A stretch of DNA of 64,000 nt from Linyphia triangularis (taxonomy: Eukaryota; Arthropoda; Arachnida; Araneae; Linyphiidae): positions 61,356,714 through 61,420,713 of the forward strand of contig OZ021732.1 in assembly GCA_963978545.1 (NCBI GenBank), written 5' to 3'. Below are positions 12,782 to 24,494 of this stretch, one piece after another. Both the position numbers and the translations under genes were made by a program. Each line of letters starts with the position of its first letter. The first letter of the stretch is position 1. The notes beneath the pieces were generated by a model. It did not search any database and was not told where the DNA came from. It saw only the letters and a program-made list of their open reading frames with translations.

Positions 12782-15700
12782 AAATTTCATGAATTATTGT
12801 AAAATCTATTTTTTACTTAATATCAATATCGATGGAAATCAGCAAACAAAATTAAGCTTTTTATGACATTCTTCTTGCCTCATTAATACAGATTTTTAAG
12901 CCACTTAACCTAACTCCTTATTTCGTTACCCGTAGAAGGAATGGGCTTGAAAAAGGACGAGTAGATCGGGATTGTGTTGACCTGCAATGTACAGCTCAAA
13001 GAATCTTCACCCCTTGTGTGATTCTCAAATTAAAAAATGAATTTTGAAGGACCATTTAAAAATATCTCAATTTCACCACGATTTTCTCCTTGATCAGAGG
13101 CCAATTAATTATAAAGGTTTAATATCGGGGTGCCATCGCACCCCCTAAACTTCATTCGATGTACAAAAAATCATGCACTAAAATAGCTTTACAAAAAATC
13201 CTTTAATTGTAATTGGAAAATAAAATGCCTAATTCATAATTAAGAAAAAGCTTTGATCAAATCGGCACTATAGCATTATTGCAATTCTACAAAATATTGC
13301 AAGAACTTAAGTTCCGATCAAGATACTATGGCTAAATTAGGACCAAGAAGTTTCTCTTCATTCTTTCCTAAAGATCTTAAAACAGCCCAGGGAAGGGAAC
13401 AAAATGACCCCTTTGTGTGACCTTGAATTTGAAGGACACAAACAAAGTAATAAAATTTGAGGAGTCATACTATCCCCTCCCTTGCACGTGACATTGCCCC
13501 ATATCCCATATCACATGCGAGTTGCAAAATTACTAACATGCCTCTACGCCTCTACTCTGGGGTGGAAGTAAATGGAATGGTCATTCTTTCTTGAGTTGGA
13601 GGGTGCATGCTATGTCTAGATTGTTTGTTTCTTCAATTGGTATGGCAGTGCAAGATAATTAACAGTAATATATAACCATGATAAGATTTTTTTAATATTA
13701 CTATTTATTTTACAAAATGTAATATAACATTAACAATTTGTTTTAGTTTAGACATTTTCTTTTTCTAAATATGTTTGAATATTTCATTTTTGACCGAATG
13801 ATCAGAAGTAGCGATTTATCCTACACACTCATATTTGATATTTTATGTAATTATCAAAGTAACTCTCAATTCAATACCATCAGTATATGAATAGATTGTA
13901 ATAAAATATTTAATTCTTATAAAAATGAACTGATTTTATTGGATTAACCCATTGTATCTGCACCCTTTCATATGCAAAATCATTAAAGCCCTGTGATAAA
14001 GTCAAACAAAATTACTTTTTTAAATTATAAAAATGTAATTTATCCTTAAAAGTTTAAAGTGAGTTCCATATAGTTTTCAACTTCTTTTCAAAATATTGAG
14101 GATCATAGCCTAGCACGTTTTTAAATGTTGCTATGCTCCAATCTCACTCACAAAAGAGGTATACTCCCCTACCATACGAAAAGTCACCGGGTCGAGCAAT
14201 ATTTAGCGCTCTGTAGTCTGTTTTCAAATTGAGTAAAGACTTTAAAAATTTTGACTAGTAATCGATTGGTGAGCTACTTCCTGATAGTTTTCCGAGGTTT
14301 CTCTTATTTAAGATGTATATGAAGTCCATTTTTCCCTTGAAAGACCATCTGGTAGATGTTCCCTGCTTGATAAATAAACTAATCAGAATCTAACGTTGTC
14401 CCGGTGCAGTATCATGTAGCACTTGTGCCTGGAAATATCCCATACAACGACATTTATTGCTACTAGAAGAATATCAAGTAATTTAACATAATTGTAAAAC
14501 TAGTCAGCTTAGATTGCAAATTTGTAAATATTGCTCATTCGCAGCTTTTGGCAGTTTTCATTTGTTCTGTTAAATAAAAGTCAAAATTGTTTTGTATGAA
14601 TTTATTATTTAAATATGAATGACTGAAATATTGGGAACAATACCGATGACTTACAAATAATTTAAATCAGTTAATGTTAAAATCTTTTTAAATGTATTTT
14701 TTTTTTGTTTCTTTCTTTTCTTTCTAATTCTAATTTCAAATGTGCTTTTGTAAGTGTGACTCAAACTTGATGGTAATATGACTGATAATGTCTAATATGA
14801 GACACAATATGTAACCGATTTGAGATGCTACTTGTGATGAAAAAGCAGGTTCTATGGTTATATGAACATTATTATTATTATTACAATTTTACCTGCTGTA
14901 ACTAATTTAGTTTGGAATTTTATTTGAATATAATGCAGAAATTTAAACTAATTTTCAGATGATATAAAGCTGTTTGTTTAAAAAATCTGCTCTTTTTTTT
15001 TTAATTTTTTTTTTTTAAATATGAGGATTTGTGTGTTGACGGTTTAAGATGGTCTTTGAGTACATTTTCCTAATTTAAGTTCCCTTAAATCATATTTATA
15101 AAAGAAAATATAGTGTTATGTTAAAGCAATCTTAAAATTTATATTAAAGTACAGGTTGGATATAATTAAAATCTATCTATTTAGAGAATTTTTGCAACTA
15201 AAGGAAAATATAAAGCTTTAAGATGAAAAGGGCTTATATGGCTGTTAGTTTTACATGTTATTCCTTATAAATGAAATAATAAATCAAAATGAAATCAATC
15301 CAATGAAGTTTTAAATATATTGTTGTTCTTGAAACGTAATTAGCAAAAATCCAAACAGTTATATCTTAAAGTTTTCATTTCAAAAATTTTATGATAATGT
15401 TTAAACAGCATTACCAGATTTTCCCAGCAGTACTAATACAAAATTTCAAAAAGATTTATTAATTTCTACAGACTCCGGACTGATCTAAACAACACCAGTT
15501 TAATTATGGCCCGCCTGCACCTTAAAAACTTTCGCGGATGTCAGAAATAAAGCATACGTACCCTTTGATATTAGTAACCCCCTAACCAAATCAGAATTAT
15601 ATTAAAGTTTTAAAAGAAATTTATACTGGATTAATACAGAAAATCTTTATAGAATTTGATAATATTGTTGATGCGTATTTAACCAATTAAAAGAAAAGAA

Positions 15701-18700
15701 AGTTTACATAATAAATAAATAAAAAATTTGAGAGCGCCATAGTAAAAACTATCTTATTTTCAAAGATAATTTTTTTTTTTTTTACTAAAAAACTGTACAC
15801 ACACGCACATTGAGGTCAACGCACTCACTCTTTTTTTACTATAAAGTTCGAATATATGTTAATTTAGTTAGAGCAGTCTTAGTAGTGCATCAATATGTAG
15901 AGTTAAGGTTAAGGTGACCTAACTTTGGTAAGATTTTTTTTTTTTTTTAAATTTTACTTATTTCACAAAATGTAATATTTCATCAACAATATTTGTTTAG
16001 ATCTTTGTTTTTTCCGAAAAATGTTTAAATATTTCATTTTTGTCCGAATGATCCGAAGAAGGGACTTATCGTGCACACTGATATTCGATATTGTGTGCAA
16101 TTATCAAAGTAATATTTGAATAGATTGTAATAAAATATTTCATTCTTATAAAAATAAACTGATTTTACTGAAATAAGCATTATATCTACACCCTTTCATA
16201 TGCAAAATCCTTAAAACCCTTTAACAATGTCAAACGAAATTATTTTCTTAAATTATAAAAATGTAATTTATCCTTAACAGTTTAAAGTGAGTTCCATGTT
16301 GTTTTGTACTTCTTTTCAAAATATTAAGAATCATAGCCAAACACGTTTTTACTTTCAGTTATTTTTTCCTTTTTCCCATGGTTTTAAAACATCCCGATTT
16401 CAAAAAAGTGGTCTAGATAAAATGTCTATCTGTACGTGGTCAGCATAACTCCTAAGCGAATTGACGTACGATAGTCAAATTTGGTGTGCGGGTTAGTGGT
16501 AGACATGGGACCTACGATTAAGGTTGCGCAATCGTCCCAACCGAAATTCCCATAGAAATCTGATAAAAGCGGAAAAAGCTGAAAAACGAGTGCCTTTAAC
16601 ACTCGCTTTTCAACCTTGAGCATCGCCCATCAACGATTGATATTTTTCTGTTTTTTGTACAAGGAATGACAATGTAATGTCTATTGAATATCATCACCAA
16701 TTTTCGCGTTTCGGCGTTTTTTCCCAGTTTTTTTTTTTTTTCCCCTCTCTCTTCCCACATAAAAATATCGCCAAACCCTCGATTTTCATTTAAATAAAGG
16801 AAAATATGGAAACAGTAAATAATGCCGTATCAAATTTGAATGCAAGGATCAATATTATAGTGTATAGTCTCAAGTTTATGTAACTTATATTTTAATTTAC
16901 TAATGTGATGTCAAGCACAGTTGAAAAGCATTGTTTAACTTTGGAAATTATTAAAACTTTATGAATATAGAGTTTAATGTACCTGCAGTATTGTCTAAAG
17001 TCGTTAAAAGATCTGCCGCCTCTTTTCTGCATTAAATTATTTATGATGTTGAATATATTGGTTAATTAACTTGCATAAAAAAAGTTGAATTTTCAGGGTT
17101 GTTGAACTTTTTACACTTCACCTGATCTGCATGAGATATTTTTTTGAACTCTTAAATATTCTTTTTCTAATAAAAAATACTAAATATTTATAATGTAATT
17201 TTTTATTACATTTTCGGGGTAATTTGTTATATGGGACGCAAAAGAGGATGGTCAAACCCTCTAATTTTTATTCCCATTGAACCCTGGTAGTATCATACTA
17301 ATTGATGATACCCCTTCCCTCCCCCTCTCTTCCAAGTTGAAAAATTATTACCACGACTGTAACCACTCACGGTCATAATCGCACCCCCCGTGATTGACCT
17401 CTAAATCCGCCCCTGGCTCCTTTCGCTGCCCGTCCACTCTTCGTCCATTTGTATATGTCCTTCAGATGTAAATTATACTGAGCTACAGCCAACAAAATGT
17501 GTGCTCTGACAGCATGAGAACAAGCGCTCCCTGAAAGTATATATGTTTCGTAGTATTTTCAGAATACACAACAGACAACAGTCCAGTATATCTACCATTA
17601 TGTATCCGAATGAACCGAGGAAGGGCATTAGTAAATGAAATCCTCCTATTCTCACCACAACTTTCTGCAGTAGTGATTCCAGTGGGACTGATACCAATTA
17701 ATAGGGTTATCCAATACCTTCATATATAAAGGCAAGTCAAAAGTTACAAAAATAATTTTCAAACCAGGAAGTTGTTCAGCATCAATTGTCATCACTAAAG
17801 CTGTATATACAGTTTCAAGATCTGAAGGAGGTGCCGTAATAAAAGGTAAAGTGATAATGCTAGATTTATCACTGTATTGATTTCCTATAATTGTTTCAGA
17901 AAACCACTGCCAACCAGGAATATTTTAATATTTCTACCATTTGTGATTATGTATAAAGGGAAGGAGTGTAATAATTTACTTTGATTAGGAAAAGCTTATT
18001 TAGACGATAAATGAGAACTCATGGACATCAGACAGCATTAAAAAGGCAATTTGTTTGACGAGAACAATTCCCTTATTTTCAGACATTGTTGATACTGTTT
18101 GTGTAGTAATTCGAATCCAAAATTGAATGAGCAGGTGTCATACATTGTATGCCATAATTTATCAGAAAAGTTTCCTTTTAAAAACTACCAATCGAGAAAC
18201 TTGCTTTAGTTTTTACTCAATAAAAATTTCTTCAATGCATTTTGCTTAATCAATTTAATGATTTTCAAATATTTGACCCACAAAACCTATTTCATCTTAA
18301 AAAGAAGAGTTCCAATTTATCTGAAAGTTATTTCATTCGATTCAGCACAAAAAATGCTTAAAAAATTATACCTTACTCGACCAATATTGAAAAGTTTGAT
18401 TTTGGCTGGATTTTACCCCCCCCCCCCAAAAAAAAAACAGTGTTCCACCCCTTTAAATTTTGGGGACTCATCGGATCTTGTATTCTACTACCAAAAAGAT
18501 GTTATGACCAAAGTTTCAGGAATGAACGAATTTTGTTTTTCAACTGTCCATTTTTGGGCTATTTTTCCTGTACTATTTTGTTTTTGTTAGTTGTCAATGT
18601 TAAGGCTAGTTTCTCAGACGATATACTCTCCATGCAATGAAACAACTTTTACAGGCATTCGAATCAATTTGTAATCTTGTGCTCATATATTTGTCGTCAT

Positions 18701-21700
18701 TTCTGGTGTTGAACTTTTCTACCCGTAGAAAAGTTAGAACCATTTATTATGAAAGTTAAATTTTTTTTTCAAAACTAATAGTGAAAGAGAATTGTCTTTA
18801 TCCCAACGGAAAAGCATAATAGTTTAAAATACAAGTATATCGGTATACATTTATTTATAAATGACGATTCGTAGAAAATGCGATTTAAATTTGGTTCTTT
18901 ATCTAAGACCCACAGGAAAAAATGAGAGAAAGATATGTATCCAACTTAATTTAACTCCTTTTTAATTTCATGAGCGTTTATGATAAGCCACCTTCAATTA
19001 TCATTGTCTTAAAATTAAAGTAATTTTCGGGCATGCGTTTCTTTCAAAGATGCTTCCGAATACAGTCAGTGATAAACGAAGTCTGATGGCTAGTTAACAC
19101 TATCACCCACTCAGTTTACTTCGTTTGTTTAAAATATATTTTGTAATCTTCAAATCGTTTTATCCAAACAATTATATTTAAGTTTCTCGCGGACCACACA
19201 CGTCTATACTAGAGGACAGGATGAAATGAGCTCACTGAGTACGCTGTAGGAACCAGTTCTCCTATGGCTGCAAAGCATTGAGCGAGTTCAAATCAAGTTG
19301 TCTTCTAGTATAGCGAGATAAGTAGCATTGACAAAAATTCGATATTTTGAATGGTCAACTTTTGTTTTAATAAACTAAGAATATGTATGACATATAGGTT
19401 GTTCCATACTAGAGAACAACAATTTCTCGAGTACAAATTTCAACCTTACTATAAAAAAATAAGGCTTTCGAGACATTGAATTTGTTTATTTTCCTGGTTG
19501 TTTTTAGCATAAGGATTGGCACTATTTCAACATTGTCAGTGTTATGTAGTCCAAATTAGCTTCAGTTGTGGTAAATGAATTACATAATTTTCAATTATCT
19601 GGTGTTTACCAGTAATTTTAAATAATTACCGGACTTTTCAAGAATATTTTTCTCGCTTTGAAGGTCAATAAAATTTAATACCAAACGGTCTAATTAATAC
19701 TTTAAACTTTATAAGAAATTTTGTTACAGAAAAAACTACTAATTTTTTAGAAAACTCCGACTTCAAATTTTTTTTTGACATACTTAAAAATAATTCAATT
19801 TAAAAATAATTGAATTTTCAGGAAAGCATTTTTTTTGGTAGGAAATTTTTTTGAAAAAATCGGAATTCCAATTATTTAAAATTTAATTTTTTCCCAGAAC
19901 TTTTTGAAAACTACGATTTTTTTAGCATAAAAAAGAGAAAATTTGAAAAGAAAACAGAATAATTTAATCCTTGTTACATTTTTATAAAATACTTCCAAGC
20001 CCTGAAGCAGAAAGTGCCTAAAACTTCGACGTACGTCGCAGAACAATCAGAGTCCTTGCAGAACAATTTTAAGTTTGGAACAAATGCCCGCGAGTGAGAA
20101 AAAGAATTTCAACTACGGGCAACGGGATGACATGTTCTGCAGAACAAAACGACTTTATTGTCCCCCCTTCCCCTCCCCCCCTCAGTTTTCTCGGAACAAC
20201 ATTTACAGAAAAACTCCCCGCGTTCATAGGGGGATCAATCACGTTGTCCGTTTCCCGTTCTGGAGCGCTTTTCTTGCTGAAAGTCAATGATAAAGTTACA
20301 AATTTTGAATGTATGCCTTGGTTAGAAAAATAATTTTTTTCGTCATTATCATTTTGTAATAAATGTGTAGTATTGATTTTATGGGTTTTTTCTTTTATAT
20401 CATATTGGAAATTTTGAAAAAATGTCTGTAGAACATTTGTAACTGTCAAAAGTCCCGTTGCAGAACATTATATATTATTCTGCTTCTGGGCTTCCAAGTA
20501 CTTAAAACACAATTCTTTTTCAAGGTTTTCAAGCACTCTTAAACCTTTTGTTTAAGGTGATCACAAAGTTTAATAAATTATTACCTATATGGATAATGAA
20601 AATCCAAAATCTATTCTAATCTTAAAAAGTGTTTAAGGTAAGAAAATCGAAAATATGTTTATTAATATGTCTTAATTTAAGCCTCCGTCTTCTTTGTCAA
20701 AGAAACTCGCCCCTTTGCTCATCTTAAATCCATCAGCCATATCAAAGTACTTGTGAACTATTTTGTACACAAAGTTGCATCTGCATTTATTATTTAACTT
20801 TGAATTGGTAAGGTAATTTTAAATGGTAAAGTTGAACTGAAATACTGTAGTTTTCATAGAAGAAAACCTTGAATGTGAGACTTCAGAAATTAGGAAACTG
20901 CATAATAAATATAAAGCATAATCTTTCGAGATTTATACCCATATTTATTTTATTTACCTTGTTTTACAGGATATTATCACTTATGCATCGATAATTCTCT
21001 ATCTCGATTTGCTTCCAAGTTGGTGAGTATGTATGTGAATTCTTTCAAGCGTGATAAGTGGGAAGATTATATTAAAGAGTTAGAAGATACTGATGTGACA
21101 GTAGCAAATTTTACAGTAAGTATAGTAATTGTTTGGATCAACAGAACAGATTTTTTTTTACTGTTTCAGCTTAATAAATTAAGAAGTTATTTTGGTGGTT
21201 CAAAAACTTGAATGAGGAACAAGTTAATAAATATCACATTAAAAAGTAATTTTAATACGGTTTTATGAATACTGTTACAGTAAAAACTGAAATTTTTATG
21301 AAGGTATACATAATTCATAAAAATTACTTTCCATGTGGGCCTGTATGCCATTTATTAAAACATATAAGAATAAAACTTAGAAAAACTTATAGGAATTAAA
21401 AAGTGAGGAACATTAATAAAATGAATATTAATCTATATGGAAACTGAATGTATCATATTGAAAATTGTTTTGTGCTCTATTTTTTAAATATTTTACAGAA
21501 AATATACTAGGCGTAAAAGCATAATTATAATTACAAAAAAAAAAAAAAAAAAAGTCAAGGAGACTATAAAGCACACATTATCATGGTAAGTCCCAAAGTT
21601 GCAATTGAAACATTAAACCCTGAAGCAGTTGCAAATTGAACCTTGGCAATGGTAATTCTTTTTTTTTTATGCTACATACTTCTGAACCTCATTATATAAG

Positions 21701-23267
21701 TTTTACCTAGATTAAATTAGATGCATGCTCATGAAATGCATGAGATTATGAAATGTATATTATGAAGTATGCTTTAAAGCAATGTTGTTTGGAATTTCCT
21801 ATAGATTTTCAACAATACTGTCAGAACATCAACTAGAAAATCCTTTTAAAATATTGATCAAAAACAATATTAAATATTTTTTAATACTCTACATAACTGA
21901 AATTTGAATGTTGCTGGAAAATTATTATTGCTCAGTCCAGGACAAACACAGAATGAATTAAAATGGGTGTTTTATGTAATATTGAAAGTGTTTTCAAAAT
22001 ATGCAATTGAAAAGTAATTATGCAAGTTACAACAACAAAATAGATCATGGGAAGTTATATTGGTAATTTGGATAAGTTTTTAATTGTGTTTAATGTGAAT
22101 TGAATTTAAAGATTAACAAGATTTATCATTTCTAAAAAGAAACTGACTAGTTTGATTGTTTATTAACTTTTATTTCAAATGAAATGTTTTTTCAGGGTTC
22201 CTACTAAAATCACAGAATGAAAATCAATGACTTTTAAGCATCTAAGTAATGTTTTTAAGGACCTTTTAAAATTTGTTTTCGGGCATTATGTCTCTATATA
22301 AATTTTTAATAAAGTATATTCTACCAAAAAAGTTACAAGTTAATGTATGCGTAATACAAATACGTCAGAGAATTTCGATAAAGTACAAATAAGTGGCGGT
22401 CACGCGGGGTCAGCAAATCAGAGTTGTATTTTTATAAATTTTGCAGTTGGACACACAACATCGGCAAAATTTAAGGACTTTTAAGGACCACTGAGCATTT
22501 TCAAGGACTTTTAAGCACCTCTAAGTAGTTACTAATTCGTGTACAAAAGTTCAGGCTGGTATAACCTATTGACAAGTAAAAGGATGGAGTTTTTTTCCTC
22601 ATTAAAATGATTGCGATTTTAAATAATTTGCTCTAGTTATTAATCTAATAGGTGATTCAAAAGGTGAATTTTTCTTGAGGTTTCCTTTCCATTTCATTAC
22701 AATTTCCCTCACGAATGTTTTAACAATAAATAGATGTTTTAAAAAAAGCATATTAATTATCTAGAAGCAAAGTAGATGAAGGATCTTACAGGAAAGATAC
22801 AAAAAGAAAAAGTATTTTGTCCTTATTTGATTTTGAACAAAACCTGATTTTTAAGGCTTCCAAACTTAAATAGAAAAACTGTTATGTTCAGTTTTTAGAA
22901 AAGAAAATACTTGTTTTTAATCAATAAGAAATTTTCCAGCACATATTGAAACTGGATGATTCTTTATGATTTTTATGTGGTACAAAATATTTTGCATTAT
23001 GATTGATATTAATTCTGAAATACTCTCTTGCAGGCTACACTTCAGACAGTTGATGGACGAATTGGAGAAATGTTAAAATATCAAGACCAATCTCGTCGTC
23101 AGATGTCAAAAGATTGGTATGTTGTTGATAGCAACAACAGTTACATACAGTCATGGTCTCTTGCACAATGTGTAGTGATTTTCCTAACTTCTACACTTCA
23201 GGTGTATTTTGTGCGTAAGCTTTTTGAAGTAAAAAATGTAACACCAACCTCAAAACCCAGAGCTTAA
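5761..23267 (+). CDS. TMED6: TMED6-like p24 family cargo receptor, 4 exons, 230 aa
   Basis: Exons are 5761-5952, 7680-7800, 20970-21115 and 23034-23267; all junctions are GT/AG and the frame is continuous, giving 230 residues (human TMED6 is about 240). p24 proteins are type I membrane proteins that cycle between ER and Golgi in COPI/COPII vesicles and help select cargo. Residues 1-22 form a signal peptide; a GOLD domain follows, with the paired cysteines at C48 (EECF) and C110 (YYHLC). A sequon NFT sits at 151, a coiled-coil-like stretch at about 154-180, and one membrane segment at about 194-214 (AQCVVIFLTSTLQVYF). The tail RKLFEV...SKPRA resembles the KRLFNV...KKPRC tail of TMED6 and has no terminal KKXX. 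The in-frame ATG at 5530 would put ~77 residues before the signal peptide, so 5761 is preferred. Intron 2 is 13.2 kb because of transposons. A different gamma-type p24 paralog is the main alternative. Confidence 0.92.
6331..6351. repeat. (GA)n microsatellite
   Basis: About ten GA dinucleotides in the first intron of the TMED6-like gene. The rest of that intron (5953-7679) is AT-rich with nothing else recognisable. Confidence 0.85.
7843..9150. repeat. Diverged copies of a dispersed satellite-like repeat
   Basis: Two to three decayed units lie here: GTTGTCGGTGACAATGCATT near 8847, GTTGTCGATGACAATGTATT near 9020, and an associated block TTTAATGACTGAAATCTT...TTGACG near 7910 and 8967. The same blocks recur at about 44370, in tandem at 49790-50170, and in inverse orientation at 54490-54830, so this is one dispersed family, perhaps mobilised as arrays. 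It lies in intron 2 of the TMED6-like gene, with an A-tract of about 41 bases following at 10205-10245. Confidence 0.6.
13690..14125. repeat. Direct repeat copy 1 inside the nested hAT
   Basis: About 430 bases that recur 2.2 kb downstream at 15940-16350 in the same orientation. Shared blocks include TTTCATTTTTGNCCGAATGA, CACCCTTTCATATGCAAAAT and AAATTATAAAAATGTAATTT. Divergence is moderate, so the duplication is old; the second copy lacks an internal stretch near 13865. Confidence 0.8.
15940..16350. repeat. Direct repeat copy 2 inside the nested hAT
   Basis: Partner of the 13690-14125 block. It is followed by a less AT-rich stretch (16400-16640) that looks like a further unidentified repeat fragment and by a T tract near 16727. 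Confidence 0.8.
20000..20490. mobile_element. 491-bp hAT-type MITE with perfect 8-bp duplication
   Basis: Ends CCCTGAAGCAGAAAG and ATTCTGCTTCTGGG are inverted repeats, and the element is bounded by CTTCCAAG at 19992-19999 and 20491-20498. The size, lack of transposase and 8-bp duplication fit a non-autonomous hAT. The motif GCAGAACA(A/T) recurs several times near both ends, as expected for subterminal binding sites. Both strands have open frames of 70-126 codons with no homology that I recognise; I treat them as chance. It lies in intron 2 of the TMED6-like gene, close to exon 3. Confidence 0.85.
22196..22530. mobile_element. Possible hAT-related MITE fragment
   Basis: Begins CAGGGTTCCTACTAAAATCA, a start that resembles a common arthropod hAT MITE terminus, and contains repeated variants of AAGGACTTTTAAG. 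No matching right end was found, so boundaries are approximate. It lies in intron 3 of the TMED6-like gene (21116-23033), which otherwise shows only an A-tract and AT-rich sequence. Confidence 0.35.
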
Positions 23268-24488
23268 GTATTAGTTTAAAATTTCATTCATCAAAATTTA
23301 ATTTTATTAAAAACATTTATAAAGCACATTTTTACACTGAATAACAGTTTACAATTGTGAATGCTTAAATAATTTTTATGAAAAATCTAGGTTTGAAATC
23401 AATTTTTTTTTTATACATAAAAATAATGATGCTGTAAAAGTTAACAGGAGTAGAACTAAAAAAAAAAAGAAAAGAAAAAAAGGGAGAATTGTGACATAAG
23501 CAAGGCAAGCTATAGAGCATTTACTTTTGATGGAGAAGAGACAAGTTCTAGTGATATTTTTTTTGCATTTAATCAAGCATTTGTTGAGATTTCTTAAAGT
23601 GAATTATAACTTTAAAAGAGATAACTTAATTTATATATATAAAAAAAAATTGGTCTTAGTATTAATTTTGAATAAAAAAAAAATGCTTTATGAGCTGTTA
23701 AATTGAATTTTATATTTGTAACTGGATTACAAGCAGAATCATAATGTAATAGTAATACGTATAAAAGAACAAAATGCAAGTTCAATTCCATTTGATATTA
23801 AACAGTTTCCACCTTTGTAAATAAGGTGAAATCTTATCTACAAATAATTTTACACTTTTACTCTCAAAAGGTGTTTTAAAGTATTATTTAAAAAAAAAGT
23901 TGCATTGAAATTTTATTATTGTTGTAGTTCATTTACATATTATCTTTTTCAAGCATAATTATTTTTAATTAAGTAAAAACTACAGCAGTTATAAATTAAT
24001 AGTTTTATAACATTTTCCTTGTATGACAACCAAAGTCCAAAGGGAAAGAATGGTTTAACTCTCACTTTTTTTGAAGATAGAGTTCTTATTTCTATCTGTT
24101 GGTACATTAAATCCAATAAATAATGTTGTCATTTATAGATAATTCTTATGAAGAAAAATTCTATTTGTCTTAACATACTTCTACATGCTTTCAAATATTT
24201 AAATTGCATTTTCTCAAAATCACTTCTAAGTAACTTAAACAGTTCTTCTCCCTTGGTTTTCCAATTTGGAACAAAAAGTAGTAACTCTACACTATTACTT
24301 GTAACATTCCACTGAATTAATGTTGATATTTAAACTATTTTTTATACACAACATATTTTGCCAAATTTATATTTATGAAGTGTAAAAATTGAAACGAAAT
24401 TAAATTATGTATTGCTCAAAATATATATAAAAAAAGCACAAAACATGGCAAATATTTATTTTTATCATTTTGTATTTTTCACATGTAT

Positions 24489-24494
24489 AAATAA
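24489..24494 (+). terminator. Candidate poly(A) signal for the TMED6-like gene
   Basis: AATAAA about 1.2 kb past the stop codon, followed by a T-rich stretch. Earlier AATAAA copies (for example near 23671 and 24117) are alternatives; the sequence alone cannot decide. Confidence 0.35.

Larger units (their letters stand above)
12648..17415. mobile_element. hAT element nested inside the larger transposon, perfect 8-bp target duplication
   Basis: Left end CAGGCGCGGATTTAG and right end CTAAATCCGCCCCTG are inverted repeats, bounded by GCTCCTTT at 12640-12647 and 17416-17423. Eight bases is the hAT target duplication, and removing the insert with one GCTCCTTT copy rejoins the flanking fossil reading frame on the minus strand (SGRAAKG... 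to ...AIARVLQ). The subterminal sequence is G/C-tract rich on both sides. Inside is a ~420-bp diverged direct repeat (13690-14125 and 15940-16350). No transposase frame was recognised, so it may be non-autonomous or simply decayed. Confidence 0.88.
10857..17930 (-). pseudogene. Fossil ORF: N-terminal domain, FEN1/XPG-like nuclease core, cysteine-rich tail
   Basis: Reading the minus strand across many frameshifts and stops and skipping the hAT at 12648-17415, a protein family recurring in arthropod and cnidarian genomes is recognisable. Order: ETVYTALVMTIDA and IFVTFDLPLYMK (17700-17880); VRIGGFHLLMPFLGSFGYIM (about 17600-17670); HAVRAHILLAVAQYNLHLKD (about 17450-17520); then, past the hAT, LWIQYLEMATLVRKF, AERTGAWETHL and IVPYF (12400-12520); GFADILILRTALEKSAE (about 11620-11670); HGCD followed by GCDATSAIHRKEKK (about 11360-11430); and a Cys-rich end FCTCKG..C....CGC with CSAFCKNC (10857-10970). 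The acidic ADxLIxxTALE stretch plus GCDxTS...K.KK resembles the FEN1/XPG metal site and following H2TH motif (compare GSDY...GIGPKRA); the tail resembles CXC-type cysteine motifs. The nuclease reading is inference; the element is clearly inactive. Confidence 0.7.
10407..18575 (-). mobile_element. Large transposon with ~265-bp inverted repeats, interrupted by a hAT
   Basis: The segments 10407-10670 and 18300-18575 are inverted copies of each other, sharing for example the complement of CCCCTTTAAATTTTGGGGAC beside a poly-C tract, and ending in TACAGGAAAAAT / ATTTTTCCTGTA. Between them, on the minus strand, is the broken coding region at 10857-17930, cut by a hAT at 12648-17415. Without that insertion the element would be about 3.4 kb. 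Flanks are T-rich (GTTT / TTTT), so a target duplication of about 3-4 T/A bases is possible but cannot be fixed. I do not know the superfamily. It sits inside intron 2 of the TMED6-like gene in antisense orientation. Confidence 0.75.

Noticed and set aside
20069..20449. Open frames on both strands inside the 491-bp MITE
   Set aside because: They occupy a bounded non-autonomous hAT element and show no recognisable protein features.
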